This document shows, piece after piece, positions 46,858 to 56,647 of a stretch of 64,000 bases of DNA. Numbering within the stretch: the first letter of the stretch is position 1; each line of letters starts with the position of its first letter. The stretch comes from Marinobacter sediminicola. GTDB lineage: Bacteria; Pseudomonadota; Gammaproteobacteria; Pseudomonadales; Oleiphilaceae. The position numbers were made by a program, and so were the translations under genes. The stretch is from NCBI RefSeq assembly GCF_031157525.1, contig NZ_JAVIXR010000006.1:62001-126000 (forward strand), in the 5' to 3' direction. The notes under the pieces were generated by a model. It worked only from the letters and a program-made list of their open reading frames with translations, did no database searches and had not been told where the DNA came from.

Positions 46858-47717
46858 CCGACACGTTAACCCTGCCCTCCCCAGCCAAGCTGAACCTCTT
46901 TCTCCACATAGTTGGCCGGCGCGCAGATGGCTACCATGAGCTTGAGACTCTGTTTCAATTCCTCAACTACGGCGACGATATAACGCTCCGCGTAACACCT
47001 GAACATCCTGGAGTTCGCCTTGAGAGCCCCATTACCGGCGTTCCGGATGAAGACAACCTGATCATCAAAGCAGCTCGCGCCCTAGCGCACAAGGCGGCTG
47101 GCGAGCTTCCTGGCGTCAGCATCAGTATCAAAAAACGCCTGCCGATGGGCGGCGGACTCGGCGGGGGAAGCTCAAACGCAGCCACTACCCTCTTGGGGCT
47201 AAACCACGTCTGGAAACTGCAAATGGGCTTAGACGAGCTTGCAGAAATAGGCCTGACCCTCGGCGCAGATGTGCCCGTTTTCGTGCATGGCCATGCAGCC
47301 TTCGGCGAAGGCGTTGGCGAAAGACTAACCCCTGCCTTCCCGCCAGAAGACTGGTTTTTGGTTCTGAAACCAACATGCAACATCAACACCGGAAAGATAT
47401 TTTCAGAACAAGGGTTGACAAGAAACACCCCGAAGATGACAATAGCGCCCGCTTTTGAGGGAGACGCCTCGAGGTACCGAAATGACTGTGAAGATGTGGT
47501 TAAAAAACTATATCCTGAAGTCAAGCAGAGCATGGACTGGCTCAAACAATTCGGACCTGCAAGATTAACCGGAACCGGGGCTTGCATATTTGGACGTTTC
47601 CCTACAGAATCCGCAGCCCGGATCATCTGGGAAAGCAAACCTTCCGGCATCACCGGGTTCGTAGCTAAAGGGGTGAACATATCACCACTTCACCAAAAGC
47701 TGACAGAGCTAGAATGA
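46854..47717 (+). CDS. ispE: 4-diphosphocytidyl-2-C-methyl-D-erythritol kinase
   Basis: A 287-residue GHMP kinase of the MEP pathway that phosphorylates CDP-methylerythritol on the way to isoprenoids. The substrate Lys region [17 protein letters not shown] and the ATP-binding loop [20 protein letters not shown] are present. The start is GTG at 46854, overlapping the lolB stop by four bases; a longer frame from 46746 lies wholly inside lolB and is rejected. The tRNA-Gln gene begins 19 bases after the stop. Confidence 0.96.
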   Translation: MTDTLTLPSPAKLNLFLHIVGRRADGYHELETLFQFLNYGDDITLRVTPEHPGVRLESPITGVPDEDNLIIKAARALAHKAAGELPGVSISIKKRLPMGGGLGGGSSNAATTLLGLNHVWKLQMGLDELAEIGLTLGADVPVFVHGHAAFGEGVGERLTPAFPPEDWFLVLKPTCNINTGKIFSEQGLTRNTPKMTIAPAFEGDASRYRNDCEDVVKKLYPEVKQSMDWLKQFGPARLTGTGACIFGRFPTESAARIIWESKPSGITGFVAKGVNISPLHQKLTELE

Positions 47718-47736
47718 TGCCGAAAAAGCACGATAC

Positions 47737-47811
47737 TGGGGTGTCGCCAAGTGGTAAGGCAACGGGTTTTGATCCCGTCATGCGCAGGTTCGAATCCTGC
47801 CACCCCAGCCA
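47737..47811 (+). tRNA. tRNA-Gln (anticodon UUG)
   Basis: Cloverleaf of 75 bases including an encoded CCA. The acceptor stem pairs TGGGGTG with CACCCCA-like bases, the D-loop is CCAAGTGGTAAGGC, the anticodon stem is ACGGG/CCCGT with loop TTTTGAT (anticodon TTG), and the T-arm is GCAGGTTCGAATCCTGC. It lies between ispE and prs on the same strand with no room for its own strong promoter, so it is probably cut from a longer transcript. Confidence 0.97.
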
Positions 47812-47863
47812 TTTTTCTCCCGCTTCTTCTGACTCAACCTCCGAAAACGAGAAGGATGCCGTC

Positions 47864-48814
47864 GTGTCCAAATTGATGATTTTCACTGGCAATGCCAACC
47901 CCGAGCTTTCTCACGCTATCGCAAAAAAACTCCACATCCCCATGGGGGAAGCCACTGTAGGCTGTTTCAGCGATGGCGAAACTACCGTCGAGATCAACGA
48001 AAACGTTCGTGGTCACGATGTATTCATTATTCAGCCCACGTGCTACCCAACCAATGACAACCTGATGGAACTGATCATGATGGCCGACGCCCTGCGCCGC
48101 GCCTCTGCATCACGCATCACGGCAGTTATCCCTTATTACGGGTATGCACGCCAGGATCGCCGGGTACGCTCCAGCCGCGTTGCCATCAGCGCCAAAGTTG
48201 TTGCCGACATGGTCTCCAGCATCGGCGTCGATCGCGTATTGACGGTAGACCTGCACGCTGACCAGATTCAGGGCTTTTTCGATGTACCGGTAGATAACAT
48301 CTACGCCACACCTGTTCTGCTTGATGACATCGAAAAGCAGCGGTTTGAGAATTTTGTTGTGGTATCACCAGACGTAGGCGGCGTTGTACGGGCCCGCGCC
48401 ATTGCCAAACTACTGGATGACGCCGACCTGGCCATTATTGACAAGCGCCGCCCCAAGGCCAACGTATCTCAGGTTATGCACATTATCGGTGACGTTGCAG
48501 ATAAGACCTGCATCCTTGTGGACGACATTGTCGATACCGCAGGCACCCTGTGCAAGGCCGCTAATGCTTTGAAAGAGCGTGGAGCAACCCGTGTGGTGGC
48601 GTATATTACCCACCCGGTTCTCTCTGGCCCCGCAATCGAAAACATCAACGGGTCAGTAATTGACGAAGTTGTTGTGTGCGACACTATCCCGCTGGGTGAC
48701 AAAGCGAAGAACTGTGCTAAAATCCGCCCCCTCAGCATGGCCGGACTGCTCGCAGAGTCCATTCGTCGCGTAAGCAACGAAGAGTCTATCAGCGCGCTGT
48801 TTGAGAACGCCTGA
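47864..48814 (+). CDS. prs: Ribose-phosphate pyrophosphokinase
   Basis: A 316-residue enzyme that makes PRPP from ribose 5-phosphate and ATP for nucleotide, histidine and tryptophan synthesis. It has the [20 protein letters not shown] start, the metal-binding [20 protein letters not shown] and the PRPP loop [14 protein letters not shown]. The start is GTG at 47864 with GAAGGA 8 bases earlier; upstream in-frame codons overlap the tRNA and are excluded. A terminator follows at 48878-48911. Confidence 0.97.
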   Translation: MSKLMIFTGNANPELSHAIAKKLHIPMGEATVGCFSDGETTVEINENVRGHDVFIIQPTCYPTNDNLMELIMMADALRRASASRITAVIPYYGYARQDRRVRSSRVAISAKVVADMVSSIGVDRVLTVDLHADQIQGFFDVPVDNIYATPVLLDDIEKQRFENFVVVSPDVGGVVRARAIAKLLDDADLAIIDKRRPKANVSQVMHIIGDVADKTCILVDDIVDTAGTLCKAANALKERGATRVVAYITHPVLSGPAIENINGSVIDEVVVCDTIPLGDKAKNCAKIRPLSMAGLLAESIRRVSNEESISALFENA

Positions 48815-48877
48815 GTAGATTGCTCGCCGTAATGCGCTGATAAACTGCAAGTTACTGGCAGCTTTCATCAAGATACC

Positions 48878-48911
48878 GAGTCGGGAGCCCTACAAGGCTC
48901 CCGACTCTTTT
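48878..48911 (+). terminator. Terminator after prs
   Basis: A perfect 12-bp stem, GAGTCGGGAGCC (48878-48889) and GGCTCCCGACTC (48896-48907), 6-base loop, then TTTT. It lies 63 bases after the prs stop and separates it from rplY. Confidence 0.92.
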
Positions 48912-49000
48912 AGTCAGCCGGAAAAATCCGGCTTTTCGAAAATATCATCTGTCCAAACGCCTGGTCGCGGGCAGTTCAGATGACGATTGAGGTAAAAACC

Positions 49001-49648
49001 ATGTCTCAGGACTTTGTTATTGAAGCATTTCCTCGTGACGACAAGGGGAAAGGTGCGAGCCGCCGCCTGCGTCGCGAAGAGCGTAAAATTCCAGCCATCA
49101 TTTACGGTGCTGGTAAAGAAGCGACTCCGATTTCCATTTGGCACAACGAGCTGAAAAAAGCTCTGGAAAACGAAGCCTTCTTCTCTCACATTCTGACCAT
49201 TGAACTGAATGGCAAGAAAGAAAGCGTTATCATCAAAGACCTTCAGCGGCACCCGTACAAGCTGCTGCTGTCTCACGCCGACTTCCAGCGCGTAGAGAAA
49301 GACCAGGAAATCTTTGTTCACGTTCCTCTACACCTGTTGAACGAAGACACAGCACCTGCGATCAAGACCTTTGGTGGCGTTGCCTTCCGTCTGATGACCG
49401 AAGTTGAGGTAGCTTGTCTGCCGCAAAACCTGCCTGAATTCATCGCCATCGATATGGCTGATGTCGAGATGGACCAGGTTATTCACATGAGTGACCTGGT
49501 ACTGCCAGAAGGCGTTCGCATTCCTGCTCTGCAGCACGACGCAGAACACGACCAGGCTGTTGTGTCTGTCAGCAAGCCGAAAGGCGTCAAGTCTGACGAT
49601 GCAGAAGATGAAGCAGCTGAAGGCGAAGAAGGCGAAGACAAGGAGTAA
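49001..49648 (+). CDS. rplY: 50S ribosomal protein L25 (CTC form)
   Basis: A 215-residue long-form L25 that binds 5S rRNA. The N-terminal L25 domain holds GKGASRRLRREERKIPAIIY and FFSHILTIELNGKKESVIIK. The second CTC domain follows (PLHLLNEDTAPAIKTFGGVA), and the tail is strongly acidic (DDAEDEAAEGEEGEDKE). The ATG at 49001 has GAGGT 7 bases upstream; a start at 48980 is unlikely. The gene is followed by pth after 21 bases. Confidence 0.96.
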   Translation: MSQDFVIEAFPRDDKGKGASRRLRREERKIPAIIYGAGKEATPISIWHNELKKALENEAFFSHILTIELNGKKESVIIKDLQRHPYKLLLSHADFQRVEKDQEIFVHVPLHLLNEDTAPAIKTFGGVAFRLMTEVEVACLPQNLPEFIAIDMADVEMDQVIHMSDLVLPEGVRIPALQHDAEHDQAVVSVSKPKGVKSDDAEDEAAEGEEGEDKE

Positions 49649-49669
49649 GTACTCCGGAGGCGTTGGCAG

Positions 49670-50263
49670 ATGGCACAGGATATTGTCATGGTGGTTGGGC
49701 TGGGTAACCCCGGTCCGGACTACGAGAATACCCGCCATAATGCCGGCGCCCTCTTCGTTGAAGCACTGGCCCGTGATGCGGGTCAGTCGCTCCGCCCCGA
49801 AAAGAAGTACCACGGGCACTACGCCCGCATTCAGTGGCAGGGCCTTGAGCTCCACCTGCTGAATCCCGCTACTTTCATGAATCGCAGCGGCCTTTCTGTA
49901 AAAGCACTCGCAGACTTTTTCAAAATCTCTCCCGGTCAGATACTGATTGCTCACGACGAGCTGGACCTCCCTCCCGGCACCGCCAAGCTTAAAAAAGGCG
50001 GAGGACACGGTGGCCACAACGGTTTGAGAGACACCATAGCCCATCTGGGCACCAACGAATTTCAAAGACTGCGAATTGGAATCGGCCACCCTGGCGATAG
50101 CCGCAAGGTTACCGGTTACGTCCTTGGCCGTTTAGGCAAGCGTGAAACGGAAGACCTGAACGAGGTGTTCAATGAAACCATGCGGGTGCTACCCGATGCA
50201 GTTTCTGGCAACCTCGCAGCCGCCATGAACCGCTTACACAGTTTCAAACCAACTACCGCCTGA
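49670..50263 (+). CDS. pth: Peptidyl-tRNA hydrolase
   Basis: A 197-residue enzyme that frees tRNA from prematurely released peptidyl-tRNA. The signature VGLGNPGPDYENTRHNAGAL includes the catalytic His of family members; GLELHLLNPATFMNRSGLSV and the GGGHGGHNGLRDTIAHLG motif follow. It is placed between rplY and ychF, the usual gammaproteobacterial order. Confidence 0.97.
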   Translation: MAQDIVMVVGLGNPGPDYENTRHNAGALFVEALARDAGQSLRPEKKYHGHYARIQWQGLELHLLNPATFMNRSGLSVKALADFFKISPGQILIAHDELDLPPGTAKLKKGGGHGGHNGLRDTIAHLGTNEFQRLRIGIGHPGDSRKVTGYVLGRLGKRETEDLNEVFNETMRVLPDAVSGNLAAAMNRLHSFKPTTA

Positions 50264-50377
50264 GCCTGCCAGAGACCACTTCAGGCTAATCTACCAGCCC
50301 TGATTTCCCTCACTCGCACCCTTTGGCGTACACCGGTATAATCCGGCCAAACTTTCCAGTACCAGCAGAGGCATTCC

Positions 50378-51469
50378 ATGGGTTTTAACTGCGGCATCGT
50401 CGGCCTACCTAACGTCGGCAAATCCACCCTGTTCAACGCACTGACCAAAGCAGGCATTGGCGCGGAAAACTTCCCGTTTTGCACCATTGAGCCTAACGCT
50501 GGCGTCGTCGCCATGCCCGACCCCCGGCTCGACAAACTTGCGGAGATCGTGAAGCCCCAGCGCACTGTCCCTACAACCATGGAGTTTGTGGACATAGCCG
50601 GCCTGGTTGAGGGCGCCTCCAAAGGTGAAGGCCTGGGCAACCAGTTCCTTGCCAACATTCGCCAGACCGAAGCCATTGCACACGTGGTACGTTGCTTTGA
50701 CGACCCCAACGTCATTCACGTCGCCAACAAAATCGATCCGGCGGCAGACATCGAGATCATCAATACCGAGCTTGCCCTGGCCGACATGGACACTGTTGAA
50801 AAAGCCATCAAGCGTGTTCAGCGTATTGCTAAAGGCGGCGACAAAGAGGCCAAGGCTCAGATTGAAATCTTTGAACGCCTTCTGCCTGTGTTGAACGAAG
50901 GCAAGCCAGTGCGCGGCATGGGTCTGAATAAAGACGAACTCCTGCTGATCCGCGAACTGTGTCTTCTCACAATCAAGCCAACCATGTATATCGCCAACGT
51001 GAGCGAAGACGGCTTCGAGAACAACCCGTACCTCGATACAGTGCGCGCAATCGCGGCAGAAGAAAACGCCGTTGTAGTGCCAATTTGCAACAAGATTGAA
51101 GCCGAAATCTCAGAACTGGAAGATGACGAAAAGAGCATGTTCCTGGGTGAGATGGGAATGGAAGAGCCAGGTCTCGACCGGGTTATCCGCGCCGGCTACA
51201 GCCTGTTAGGCCTGCAGACCTACTTTACGGCCGGTGTAAAGGAAGTACGGGCCTGGACCGTTAGAATCGGCGCTACGGCCCCACAAGCCGCTGCAGTGAT
51301 TCATACAGACTTTGAGCGAGGATTTATCCGCGCTGAAATCATCGGCTATGAGGATTTCGTGAAATACAACGGCGAAGCAGGAGCAAAAGAAGCTGGGAAA
51401 TGGCGCCTTGAGGGCAAGGAATACATTGTTCAGGACGGCGACGTCATTCACTTCCGCTTTAATGTTTAA
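50378..51469 (+). CDS. ychF: Redox-regulated ribosome-binding ATPase YchF
   Basis: A 363-residue OBG-family P-loop protein that prefers ATP to GTP. Walker A is in [17 protein letters not shown], the switch region in [20 protein letters not shown], the NKxD-like motif reads NKIDPAAD (in HVANKIDP) as in YchF, and the C-terminal TGS domain ends [13 protein letters not shown]. It binds ribosomes and affects stress tolerance. The final 11 bases overlap the convergent pseudouridine synthase gene. Confidence 0.97.
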   Translation: MGFNCGIVGLPNVGKSTLFNALTKAGIGAENFPFCTIEPNAGVVAMPDPRLDKLAEIVKPQRTVPTTMEFVDIAGLVEGASKGEGLGNQFLANIRQTEAIAHVVRCFDDPNVIHVANKIDPAADIEIINTELALADMDTVEKAIKRVQRIAKGGDKEAKAQIEIFERLLPVLNEGKPVRGMGLNKDELLLIRELCLLTIKPTMYIANVSEDGFENNPYLDTVRAIAAEENAVVVPICNKIEAEISELEDDEKSMFLGEMGMEEPGLDRVIRAGYSLLGLQTYFTAGVKEVRAWTVRIGATAPQAAAVIHTDFERGFIRAEIIGYEDFVKYNGEAGAKEAGKWRLEGKEYIVQDGDVIHFRFNV

Positions 51470-52235
51470 CCCTATCTGATGTGCCTGCGGGGCTGTCGAA
51501 CGGATGTTTGACAGCCCTGATACCCACATTACCGAACTCTTCAGCTGTTAGCGGCCTGCTACCCCCCTCCGCAAGTCGCCCCTCAGCCCCCTCAAGGGTA
51601 ATACTCCCGACAGAAACCCGGTGAAGCGCCAACACCTGGTTTCGGAAATGACCAAACATCCGCTTTACCTGATGATATTTGCCTTCAACCAGCGAGAGCC
51701 TGGCGGTGTACTCTGAAAGTATCTCCAAGCTTGCCGGGCGCGTTGTAATGTTTTCATACGCAAAGTAAATCCCCTCCCGAAACGCAGCCACATACTTCTC
51801 ACCAAGAGGCCTGGAGAGAGTCACTTCATAGGTTTTTTCGAGTTTTGTCTCAGGCAGGCTTATCTTGCGCGACCATGCCCCATCGTTGGTCAGAAGCACC
51901 AACCCCGTTGTGTTAAGGTCCAGGCGCCCAACAATGTGCAGCTCGCTCTTGCGTGGGTGGTCTATAAGATCCAGAACGGTAGGGTGCTTAGAGTCTTTGG
52001 TCGCGCTAACAACCCCTTTGGGCTTATTGAGCATCAAGTAAACGGGCTGGCTATCATTTAAGCATTGGCCATCCAACACAACATGGGTGAACTCAGTCAC
52101 TCGCTGCTGAACCGAATTAGCCGCACGACCATCCAGAATGATTCTTTTTTGGGCAACTAAAAGGCGGGTATCAGAAATCGAGAACTCGCTATTCTGGCTA
52201 ATAAAGCGGTCCAGCCGGTGAGTCTTCGATTTCAC
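51459..52235 (-). CDS. rRNA pseudouridine synthase (RsuA family)
   Basis: A 258-residue enzyme that isomerises uridine in rRNA. An S4-like RNA-binding region at the N-terminus ([20 protein letters not shown]) is followed by the catalytic motif [18 protein letters not shown] with the nucleophile Asp, and [14 protein letters not shown]. It best fits the RsuA group (16S rRNA U516). The start is GTG at 52235 with AGAGGG about 8 bases before it. That site lies in a hairpin shared with the upstream gene's stop codon. The 3' end overlaps ychF by 11 bases on the opposite strand. Confidence 0.88.
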   Translation of the reverse strand: MKSKTHRLDRFISQNSEFSISDTRLLVAQKRIILDGRAANSVQQRVTEFTHVVLDGQCLNDSQPVYLMLNKPKGVVSATKDSKHPTVLDLIDHPRKSELHIVGRLDLNTTGLVLLTNDGAWSRKISLPETKLEKTYEVTLSRPLGEKYVAAFREGIYFAYENITTRPASLEILSEYTARLSLVEGKYHQVKRMFGHFRNQVLALHRVSVGSITLEGAEGRLAEGGSRPLTAEEFGNVGIRAVKHPFDSPAGTSDRVKH

Positions 52236-52239
52236 GAAA

Positions 52240-52257
52240 AACCCTCTATAAAGGGTT
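52240..52257 (-). promoter_or_regulatory. Hairpin over the ribosome-binding site of the pseudouridine synthase gene
   Basis: On the minus strand AACCCT and AGGGTT form a 6-bp stem with a 6-base loop that contains the TAG stop of the NTF2-like gene. The 3' arm includes the AGAGGG ribosome-binding site of the next gene, and several T follow. It may act as a weak attenuator or couple translation of the two genes. Confidence 0.4.
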
Positions 52258-52629
52258 CGCTGAAGGCAAGTTACCCCCCAGCATATTCTCAACCACTGCC
52301 GCATTATAGAAAGCTTCAACAGTCTGGATCCTGTCATCTCGAACACGGAACCATACCGCAAGCCGCACATCCCCAATTGGCTGGAAGTGAGTCTGATAGT
52401 CCAGGATTGCAAACACGTGATCACCATCGGCACTGAGCTGACGGACAATCAAGTCCTTCTGAATGGCAGCCATTCCAAACTGGTAGGACAGCATGTCATC
52501 ACGATTCAGGAACCGCATGTTCGGCCCAACATACTCAAAGCCTTCAGTAGCGAGCAAGGTCTTGGCCTCTTCAAAATGCTGTGCCTGGATATCAGCGATG
52601 AATTGCGCCACGAGTTCTTTCGATTGCAT
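52246..52629 (-). CDS. NTF2/SnoaL-like fold protein
   Basis: A 127-residue cytoplasmic protein with the cone-shaped NTF2-like fold: LVAQFIADIQAQHFEEAKTL at the N-terminus, a central VFAILDYQTHFQPIGDVRLA strand pair and DDRIQTVEAFYNAAVVENML at the C-terminus. The family includes isomerases, dehydratases and ligand-binding proteins. No catalytic residue can be assigned with certainty. It lies 10 bases upstream of the pseudouridine synthase gene on the same strand, so co-transcription is likely. Confidence 0.75.
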   Translation of the reverse strand: MQSKELVAQFIADIQAQHFEEAKTLLATEGFEYVGPNMRFLNRDDMLSYQFGMAAIQKDLIVRQLSADGDHVFAILDYQTHFQPIGDVRLAVWFRVRDDRIQTVEAFYNAAVVENMLGGNLPSANPL

Positions 52630-52838
52630 AGTTAGATTCCACTTCCAATATGGGGACGTCTGACAATTGCATAATGATACACGTTATTATGCAGGTCCAC
52701 CTGAAACCAGTCTCTGCCTGTAATATCCGAACACCTTCTGCCTTTCACAAAAACCTTCAAGCTCATGTTTAATAACACTTAAAGCTCGCATCACCTTAGA
52801 GAAGGAACAGTTATTAGATCAGAATTTTCTGTCAGCCC

Positions 52839-52867
52839 TTGACAGTTCAGCCCTCCCTTCATAATAT
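52839..52867 (+). promoter_or_regulatory. Promoter of tRNA-Met
   Basis: Perfect -35 TTGACA (52839-52844) and an AT-rich -10 (CATAAT at 52860 or TAATAT at 52862) are followed by a GC-rich discriminator (CGCGCCGC), the pattern of stringently controlled stable-RNA promoters. The tRNA begins about 28 bases downstream. Confidence 0.7.
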
Positions 52868-52894
52868 ACGCGCCGCTTCCTTTGGTGAAGCAAT

Positions 52895-52971
52895 GGCAAG
52901 GTAGCTCAGTTGGTTAGAGCACAGCACTCATAATGCTGGGGTCGGCGGTTCAACTCCGCCCCTTGCTACCA
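52895..52971 (+). tRNA. tRNA-Met (elongator, anticodon CAU)
   Basis: Cloverleaf of 77 bases with encoded CCA. The acceptor stem is GGCAAGG/CCTTGCT (last pair G-U), the D-arm GCTCAGTTGGTTAGAGC, the anticodon stem CAGCA/TGCTG with loop CTCATAA (CAT), and the T-arm GGCGGTTCAACTCCGCC. The normal Watson-Crick acceptor end and sequence similarity to E. coli metT mark it as elongator rather than initiator. Since TTCAA replaces TTCGA in the T-loop, this is a minor variant. Confidence 0.96.
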
Positions 52972-52978
52972 GTATTCG

Positions 52979-53012
52979 AAAAAGGCCGCGATTCACGTCG
53001 CGGCCTTTTTTT
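52979..53012 (+). terminator. Terminator after tRNA-Met
   Basis: A 13-bp stem, AAAAAGGCCGCGA (52979-52991) with TCGCGGCCTTTTT (52998-53010), 6-base loop and a run of seven T. It begins 8 bases after the tRNA. Confidence 0.95.
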
Positions 53013-53062
53013 ATTTCCGGGCAGAAAAGGCGCCCAGCACCCAGCTTCTGTGGAGACTTCTC

Positions 53063-53506
53063 ATGAGAACCACTGGCGACAGAATCCGGCAAGCGGTTTC
53101 CTTTGAAGTTATCGGGCTGCTCATTTCCGTTCCCCTGGCAGCCTTCGCCTTTGGTTACTCACTTGAAAAGACCGGCGTGCTTGGCCTGATTGGGGCTACG
53201 CTAGCCACAGTGTGGAACTACATTTTCAATCTTGGTTTTGACCACACACTAAAACGATTTACCGGCTCAACCCGCAAATCCCTGAAACATCGCTTCATAC
53301 ATGCCATTTGTTTCGAGTCGGGGTTATTAGTAGCCTTTCTTCCGATTATTGCCTGGTGGATGGATATAGGGCTGCTGGAAGCACTTCTGGTGGATGTCTC
53401 ATTTGCGCTGTTTTATCTGGTGTATGCCTTTGTGTTTACCTGGTGTTACGACACCCTGTTTCCCGACTCTGACACAGCCATATCCGAACCCCCCTCCAAT
53501 CAATGA
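53063..53506 (+). CDS. PACE-family efflux transporter
   Basis: A 147-residue, four-helix inner-membrane protein of the proteobacterial antimicrobial compound efflux family. It is formed of two bacterial transmembrane pair repeats: [20 protein letters not shown] (first) and [20 protein letters not shown] (second). Both carry the conserved Arg/His and FE residues. Known members export chlorhexidine, acriflavine or short diamines with proton exchange. It follows the tRNA-Met terminator and converges on an SMR efflux gene whose end overlaps it by seven bases. Confidence 0.88.
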   Translation: MRTTGDRIRQAVSFEVIGLLISVPLAAFAFGYSLEKTGVLGLIGATLATVWNYIFNLGFDHTLKRFTGSTRKSLKHRFIHAICFESGLLVAFLPIIAWWMDIGLLEALLVDVSFALFYLVYAFVFTWCYDTLFPDSDTAISEPPSNQ

Positions 53507-53835
53507 ACGCCGGTTCGGGAGAGAACGTTCAGCACGAATACGCCGGAAATAATCAACCCCATACCAACCAGACCCCAGGCATCCAGCTTCTCTCCAAATA
53601 CAACCCAGCCCACTGCTGCGATAAGTACGATGCCAAGACCTGCCCAAATTGCGTAAGCGATTCCGACCGGAATCGTCCGCAAGGCTAGCGCAAGTAGGTA
53701 AAATGCCAAGCCGTAGCCCAGAACAACAATGAGAGACGGCACCAGCCGGGTAAACCCTTCGCTTGCTCTAAGCGCAGAGGTAGCTATCACTTCAGCCACT
53801 ATGGCTACCCCCAGAAACACCCAACTATTCATCAC
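53500..53835 (-). CDS. Small multidrug resistance (SMR) efflux protein
   Basis: A 111-residue, four-helix protein of the EmrE/QacE class. The essential membrane Glu is in [20 protein letters not shown] (residue 15 or so), and TM2-TM3 hold [20 protein letters not shown] and [20 protein letters not shown]. It works as an antiparallel dimer exchanging protons for cationic compounds, guanidinium or polyamines. Residues fit the Qac rather than the Gdx/SugE subtype (Ile-rich TM1, AIWAGLG). It converges with the PACE gene. Confidence 0.9.
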   Translation of the reverse strand: MMNSWVFLGVAIVAEVIATSALRASEGFTRLVPSLIVVLGYGLAFYLLALALRTIPVGIAYAIWAGLGIVLIAAVGWVVFGEKLDAWGLVGMGLIISGVFVLNVLSRTGVH

Positions 53836-53993
53836 CCATCCCCCTCACTCTCAATGGTTTATCGCCCTCAAAGGCCTGCATATTATGTTCAGGCATGTCA
53901 CGATTGCATACCGGTATAAACCCCGCCAAATCTATATGGCATACTGACGCCCGAAACCAACAACGCCAACTATCCATTCGCAAGGAAGTTACT

Positions 53994-55271
53994 ATGAAAT
54001 TCGAGACGATTGCCCTTCACGCCGGATTCAAAGGCGATCCGACCACCAAAGCCGCAACCACGCCAATCTACCAGACCACGTCCTACACGTTTGACGACAC
54101 CCAGCATGGTGCGGATCTGTTTAACCTGAAGGTTGCCGGCAACATTTACACCCGAATCATGAACCCGACCAACTCGGTACTAGAAGAGCGCATGACTGCG
54201 CTTGAGGGCGGTGTAGGCTCCCTTGCCGTTGCCTCTGGCATGTCTGCCATTACCTACGCTCTACAAACCATCTGCCGGGTTGGCAATAACATCATCAGCA
54301 CCGGCCAGCTGTATGGCGGCACCTACAACCTGTTTGCACACTCGTTGCCGAACCAGGGCATTGAATGCCGCATGGTCCGCCATGACGACTTTGATGCTAT
54401 TGAAAAGGCGATTGATGACCAGACTCGCGCCCTGTTCTGCGAGTCCATTGGCAACCCGGCCGGCAACGTAGTAGATATTGCACGCTGGGCTGAAATCGCT
54501 CATAAGCATGGCATTCCATTGATCGTAGATAATATCGTTGCAACGCCCTACATTTGCCGCCCCTTCGAGCATGGCGCAGATATCGTTGTGCACTCCCTCA
54601 CCAAGTACATTGGCGGACACGGCACAACCGTAGCCGGCATTATTGTGGATTCTGGCAAGTTTGACTGGAAAGCCAACGGCGACAGGTTCCCGATGATGAA
54701 CGAGCCAGACCCGTCCTATCACGGTGTGGTCTACACCGAAGCTCTGGGCGCTGCGGCGTTTATCGGTCGCTGCCGCGTTGTGCCCCTGCGCAACACGGGC
54801 TCAGCCCTCTCGCCCTTTAACTCATTCCTGATCATGCAAGGTTTGGAAACTCTGGGCTTGCGCATGGAGCGCCACTGCGAGAACGCTGAGAAGGTTGCAA
54901 ACTTCCTGCAGAATCATCCAGCAGTTGAATGGGTGAACTACGCTGCGCTGGAAAACAGCCCATACAAAGCCACTTGCGACAAGATCTGTGGCGGCAAAGC
55001 ATCCGGCATTGTGAGCTTCGGCATTAAAGGCGGACGTGAAGCAGGCGCCAAGTTCATTGATGCGCTGGATCTGATCTACCGCTTGGTGAACATTGGTGAT
55101 GCCAAGTCACTGGCTTGCCACCCGGCCACCACCACTCACCGCCAGCTAAACGCGGAAGAACTCGAAAATGCGGGAGTGAGTGAAGATCTGGTACGCCTGT
55201 CCATTGGTATCGAACACATAGATGACATTCTTGCCGACGTGTCTCAAGCACTGGAAAAAGCTCAGGCTTAA
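53994..55271 (+). CDS. metY: O-acetylhomoserine sulfhydrylase
   Basis: A 425-residue PLP enzyme of the Cys/Met metabolism family that makes homocysteine from O-acetylhomoserine and sulfide. It has FETIALHAGFKGDPTTKAAT, YTRIMNPTNSVLEERMTALE and the PLP lysine in VVHSLTKYIGGHGTTVAGI. The insertion FDWKANGDRFPMMNEPDPSY is typical of the long MetY group. The ATG at 53994 has AAGGAAG 6 bases upstream; an upstream in-frame start is inside the intergenic region and has no ribosome-binding site. No met regulatory element is recognised upstream. Confidence 0.94.
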   Translation: MKFETIALHAGFKGDPTTKAATTPIYQTTSYTFDDTQHGADLFNLKVAGNIYTRIMNPTNSVLEERMTALEGGVGSLAVASGMSAITYALQTICRVGNNIISTGQLYGGTYNLFAHSLPNQGIECRMVRHDDFDAIEKAIDDQTRALFCESIGNPAGNVVDIARWAEIAHKHGIPLIVDNIVATPYICRPFEHGADIVVHSLTKYIGGHGTTVAGIIVDSGKFDWKANGDRFPMMNEPDPSYHGVVYTEALGAAAFIGRCRVVPLRNTGSALSPFNSFLIMQGLETLGLRMERHCENAEKVANFLQNHPAVEWVNYAALENSPYKATCDKICGGKASGIVSFGIKGGREAGAKFIDALDLIYRLVNIGDAKSLACHPATTTHRQLNAEELENAGVSEDLVRLSIGIEHIDDILADVSQALEKAQA

Positions 55272-55294
55272 CCGCATCTAATCAATAATCCTCC

Positions 55295-55322
55295 ACCGGG
55301 TACGACGAAAGTCGTGCCCGGT
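55295..55322 (+). terminator. Hairpin after metY
   Basis: A 12-bp stem with one G-U pair (ACCGGGTACGAC at 55295-55306, GTCGTGCCCGGT at 55311-55322) and a GAAA tetraloop, 24 bases after the stop. There is no T tract. It is probably an RNA 3'-end stabiliser or a weak terminator. Confidence 0.65.
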
Positions 55323-55425
55323 ATCCCCCTATAACACCCCGTGATTGCCCTTACCTGCCTTGTAACTGCCCCTCCAGCGGATTATTCTCTAAGGATCCCC
55401 AAGCCTTAATGAGAGTCCGGTTGCA

Positions 55426-56469
55426 ATGAGCGAAAGCGCAAAGCCCCGCGTCACCAGTGGTTCCAAATTCCGTAACGAACATGGCTTTTCAGCTATCAAA
55501 GATGGCCAGAAGCGTTCGGCAAATCAGGAGCCTGTACCGGTTGAGCGCAAGCCCCGCTGGCTGAGAGCCAAAATGCCCGGCGGTGAACGCTTTGAGGCTG
55601 TGCGCAAAAACGTAACTGAAAACCGGCTGAGTACCGTGTGCCAGGAATCTCACTGCCCCAATATTGGTGAGTGCTGGACCGCTGGTACTGCAACCATCAT
55701 GGTGATGGGCTCTGTATGCACCCGCGCCTGCCGTTTCTGCGCCGTAGATACCGGCAACCCTAATGGCTGGCTAGACAAAGACGAGCCGGAAAACACGGCA
55801 AAATCTGTCGAACTCATGGGGCTGCGCTACATTGTACTTACCTCTGTAGACCGGGACGATCTGCCCGATGGCGGTGCTGCCCACTACGCAGCCTGTGTTT
55901 CAGCCATCAAAAAGCGCACACCTGAAGTTGCTGTAGAGGCGCTGACACCAGACTTCGATGCGGTAATGAGCGATGTAGAGAAGGTACTGGATTCCGGCCT
56001 TGAAGTGTTCGCGCAGAACGTTGAAACGGTAGAACGGCTAACACGCCGGGTGCGCGACCCGCGTGCAGGCTATGAGAAGACGCTCAGCGTACTGGCTCAT
56101 GCCAAACAATACCGACCAGACGTGCTCACCAAAACCAGCCTGATGCTGGGTTTGGGCGAGACCCACGAAGAAATCCTGGCAACGATGGACGACCTACGGG
56201 AAATTGGCGTGGACATTCTGACTCTGGGCCAGTACTTGCGCCCAACGCCAAACCATTTACCTGTGGAGCGCTACGTAACACCAGACGAGTTCAACCAGTA
56301 CCGTGAGATTGGCCTGGAGAAAGGCTTTATGGAAGTACCCTCAGGCCCCATGGTGCGCTCTAGCTACCGGGCAGACAAGGTATTCGACAAGAATAACCTG
56401 GGGCTTGCAGTACACGAGGTGCCTGCAGCCTCAAACGCCATTCAGATTCCTGTGAAACACGTTGAATAG
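55426..56469 (+). CDS. lipA: Lipoyl synthase
   Basis: A 347-residue radical SAM enzyme that inserts two sulfurs into octanoyl groups to form lipoate. The radical cluster motif CxxxCxxC is in [17 protein letters not shown] and the auxiliary cluster Cys residues in [20 protein letters not shown]. The RSSY end motif is seen in [14 protein letters not shown]. Length is slightly more than E. coli (321), due to an N-terminal extension with [20 protein letters not shown]. lipB is not next to it in this window. Confidence 0.97.
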   Translation: MSESAKPRVTSGSKFRNEHGFSAIKDGQKRSANQEPVPVERKPRWLRAKMPGGERFEAVRKNVTENRLSTVCQESHCPNIGECWTAGTATIMVMGSVCTRACRFCAVDTGNPNGWLDKDEPENTAKSVELMGLRYIVLTSVDRDDLPDGGAAHYAACVSAIKKRTPEVAVEALTPDFDAVMSDVEKVLDSGLEVFAQNVETVERLTRRVRDPRAGYEKTLSVLAHAKQYRPDVLTKTSLMLGLGETHEEILATMDDLREIGVDILTLGQYLRPTPNHLPVERYVTPDEFNQYREIGLEKGFMEVPSGPMVRSSYRADKVFDKNNLGLAVHEVPAASNAIQIPVKHVE

Positions 56470-56647
56470 CGCACAACCTGAAGGTTTTTCTCAGGGCTAA
56501 ACTGCACCCGCCTTGCGTTTCATAGCTAAAGCAACGAAAATCCACCGCGTCGCCCTTTCTGCGCGACCAAACACCCGGAACCTATGAATTCGCACCCTCA
56601 GGGTTGCTCCGGTTATTGAATACACACCAAAGAATGGAAATCTGATA

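Noticed and set aside
47714..47863. Upstream extension of prs through the tRNA-Gln gene
   Set aside because: The extension translates the tRNA; the GTG at 47864 gives the standard Prs N-terminus.
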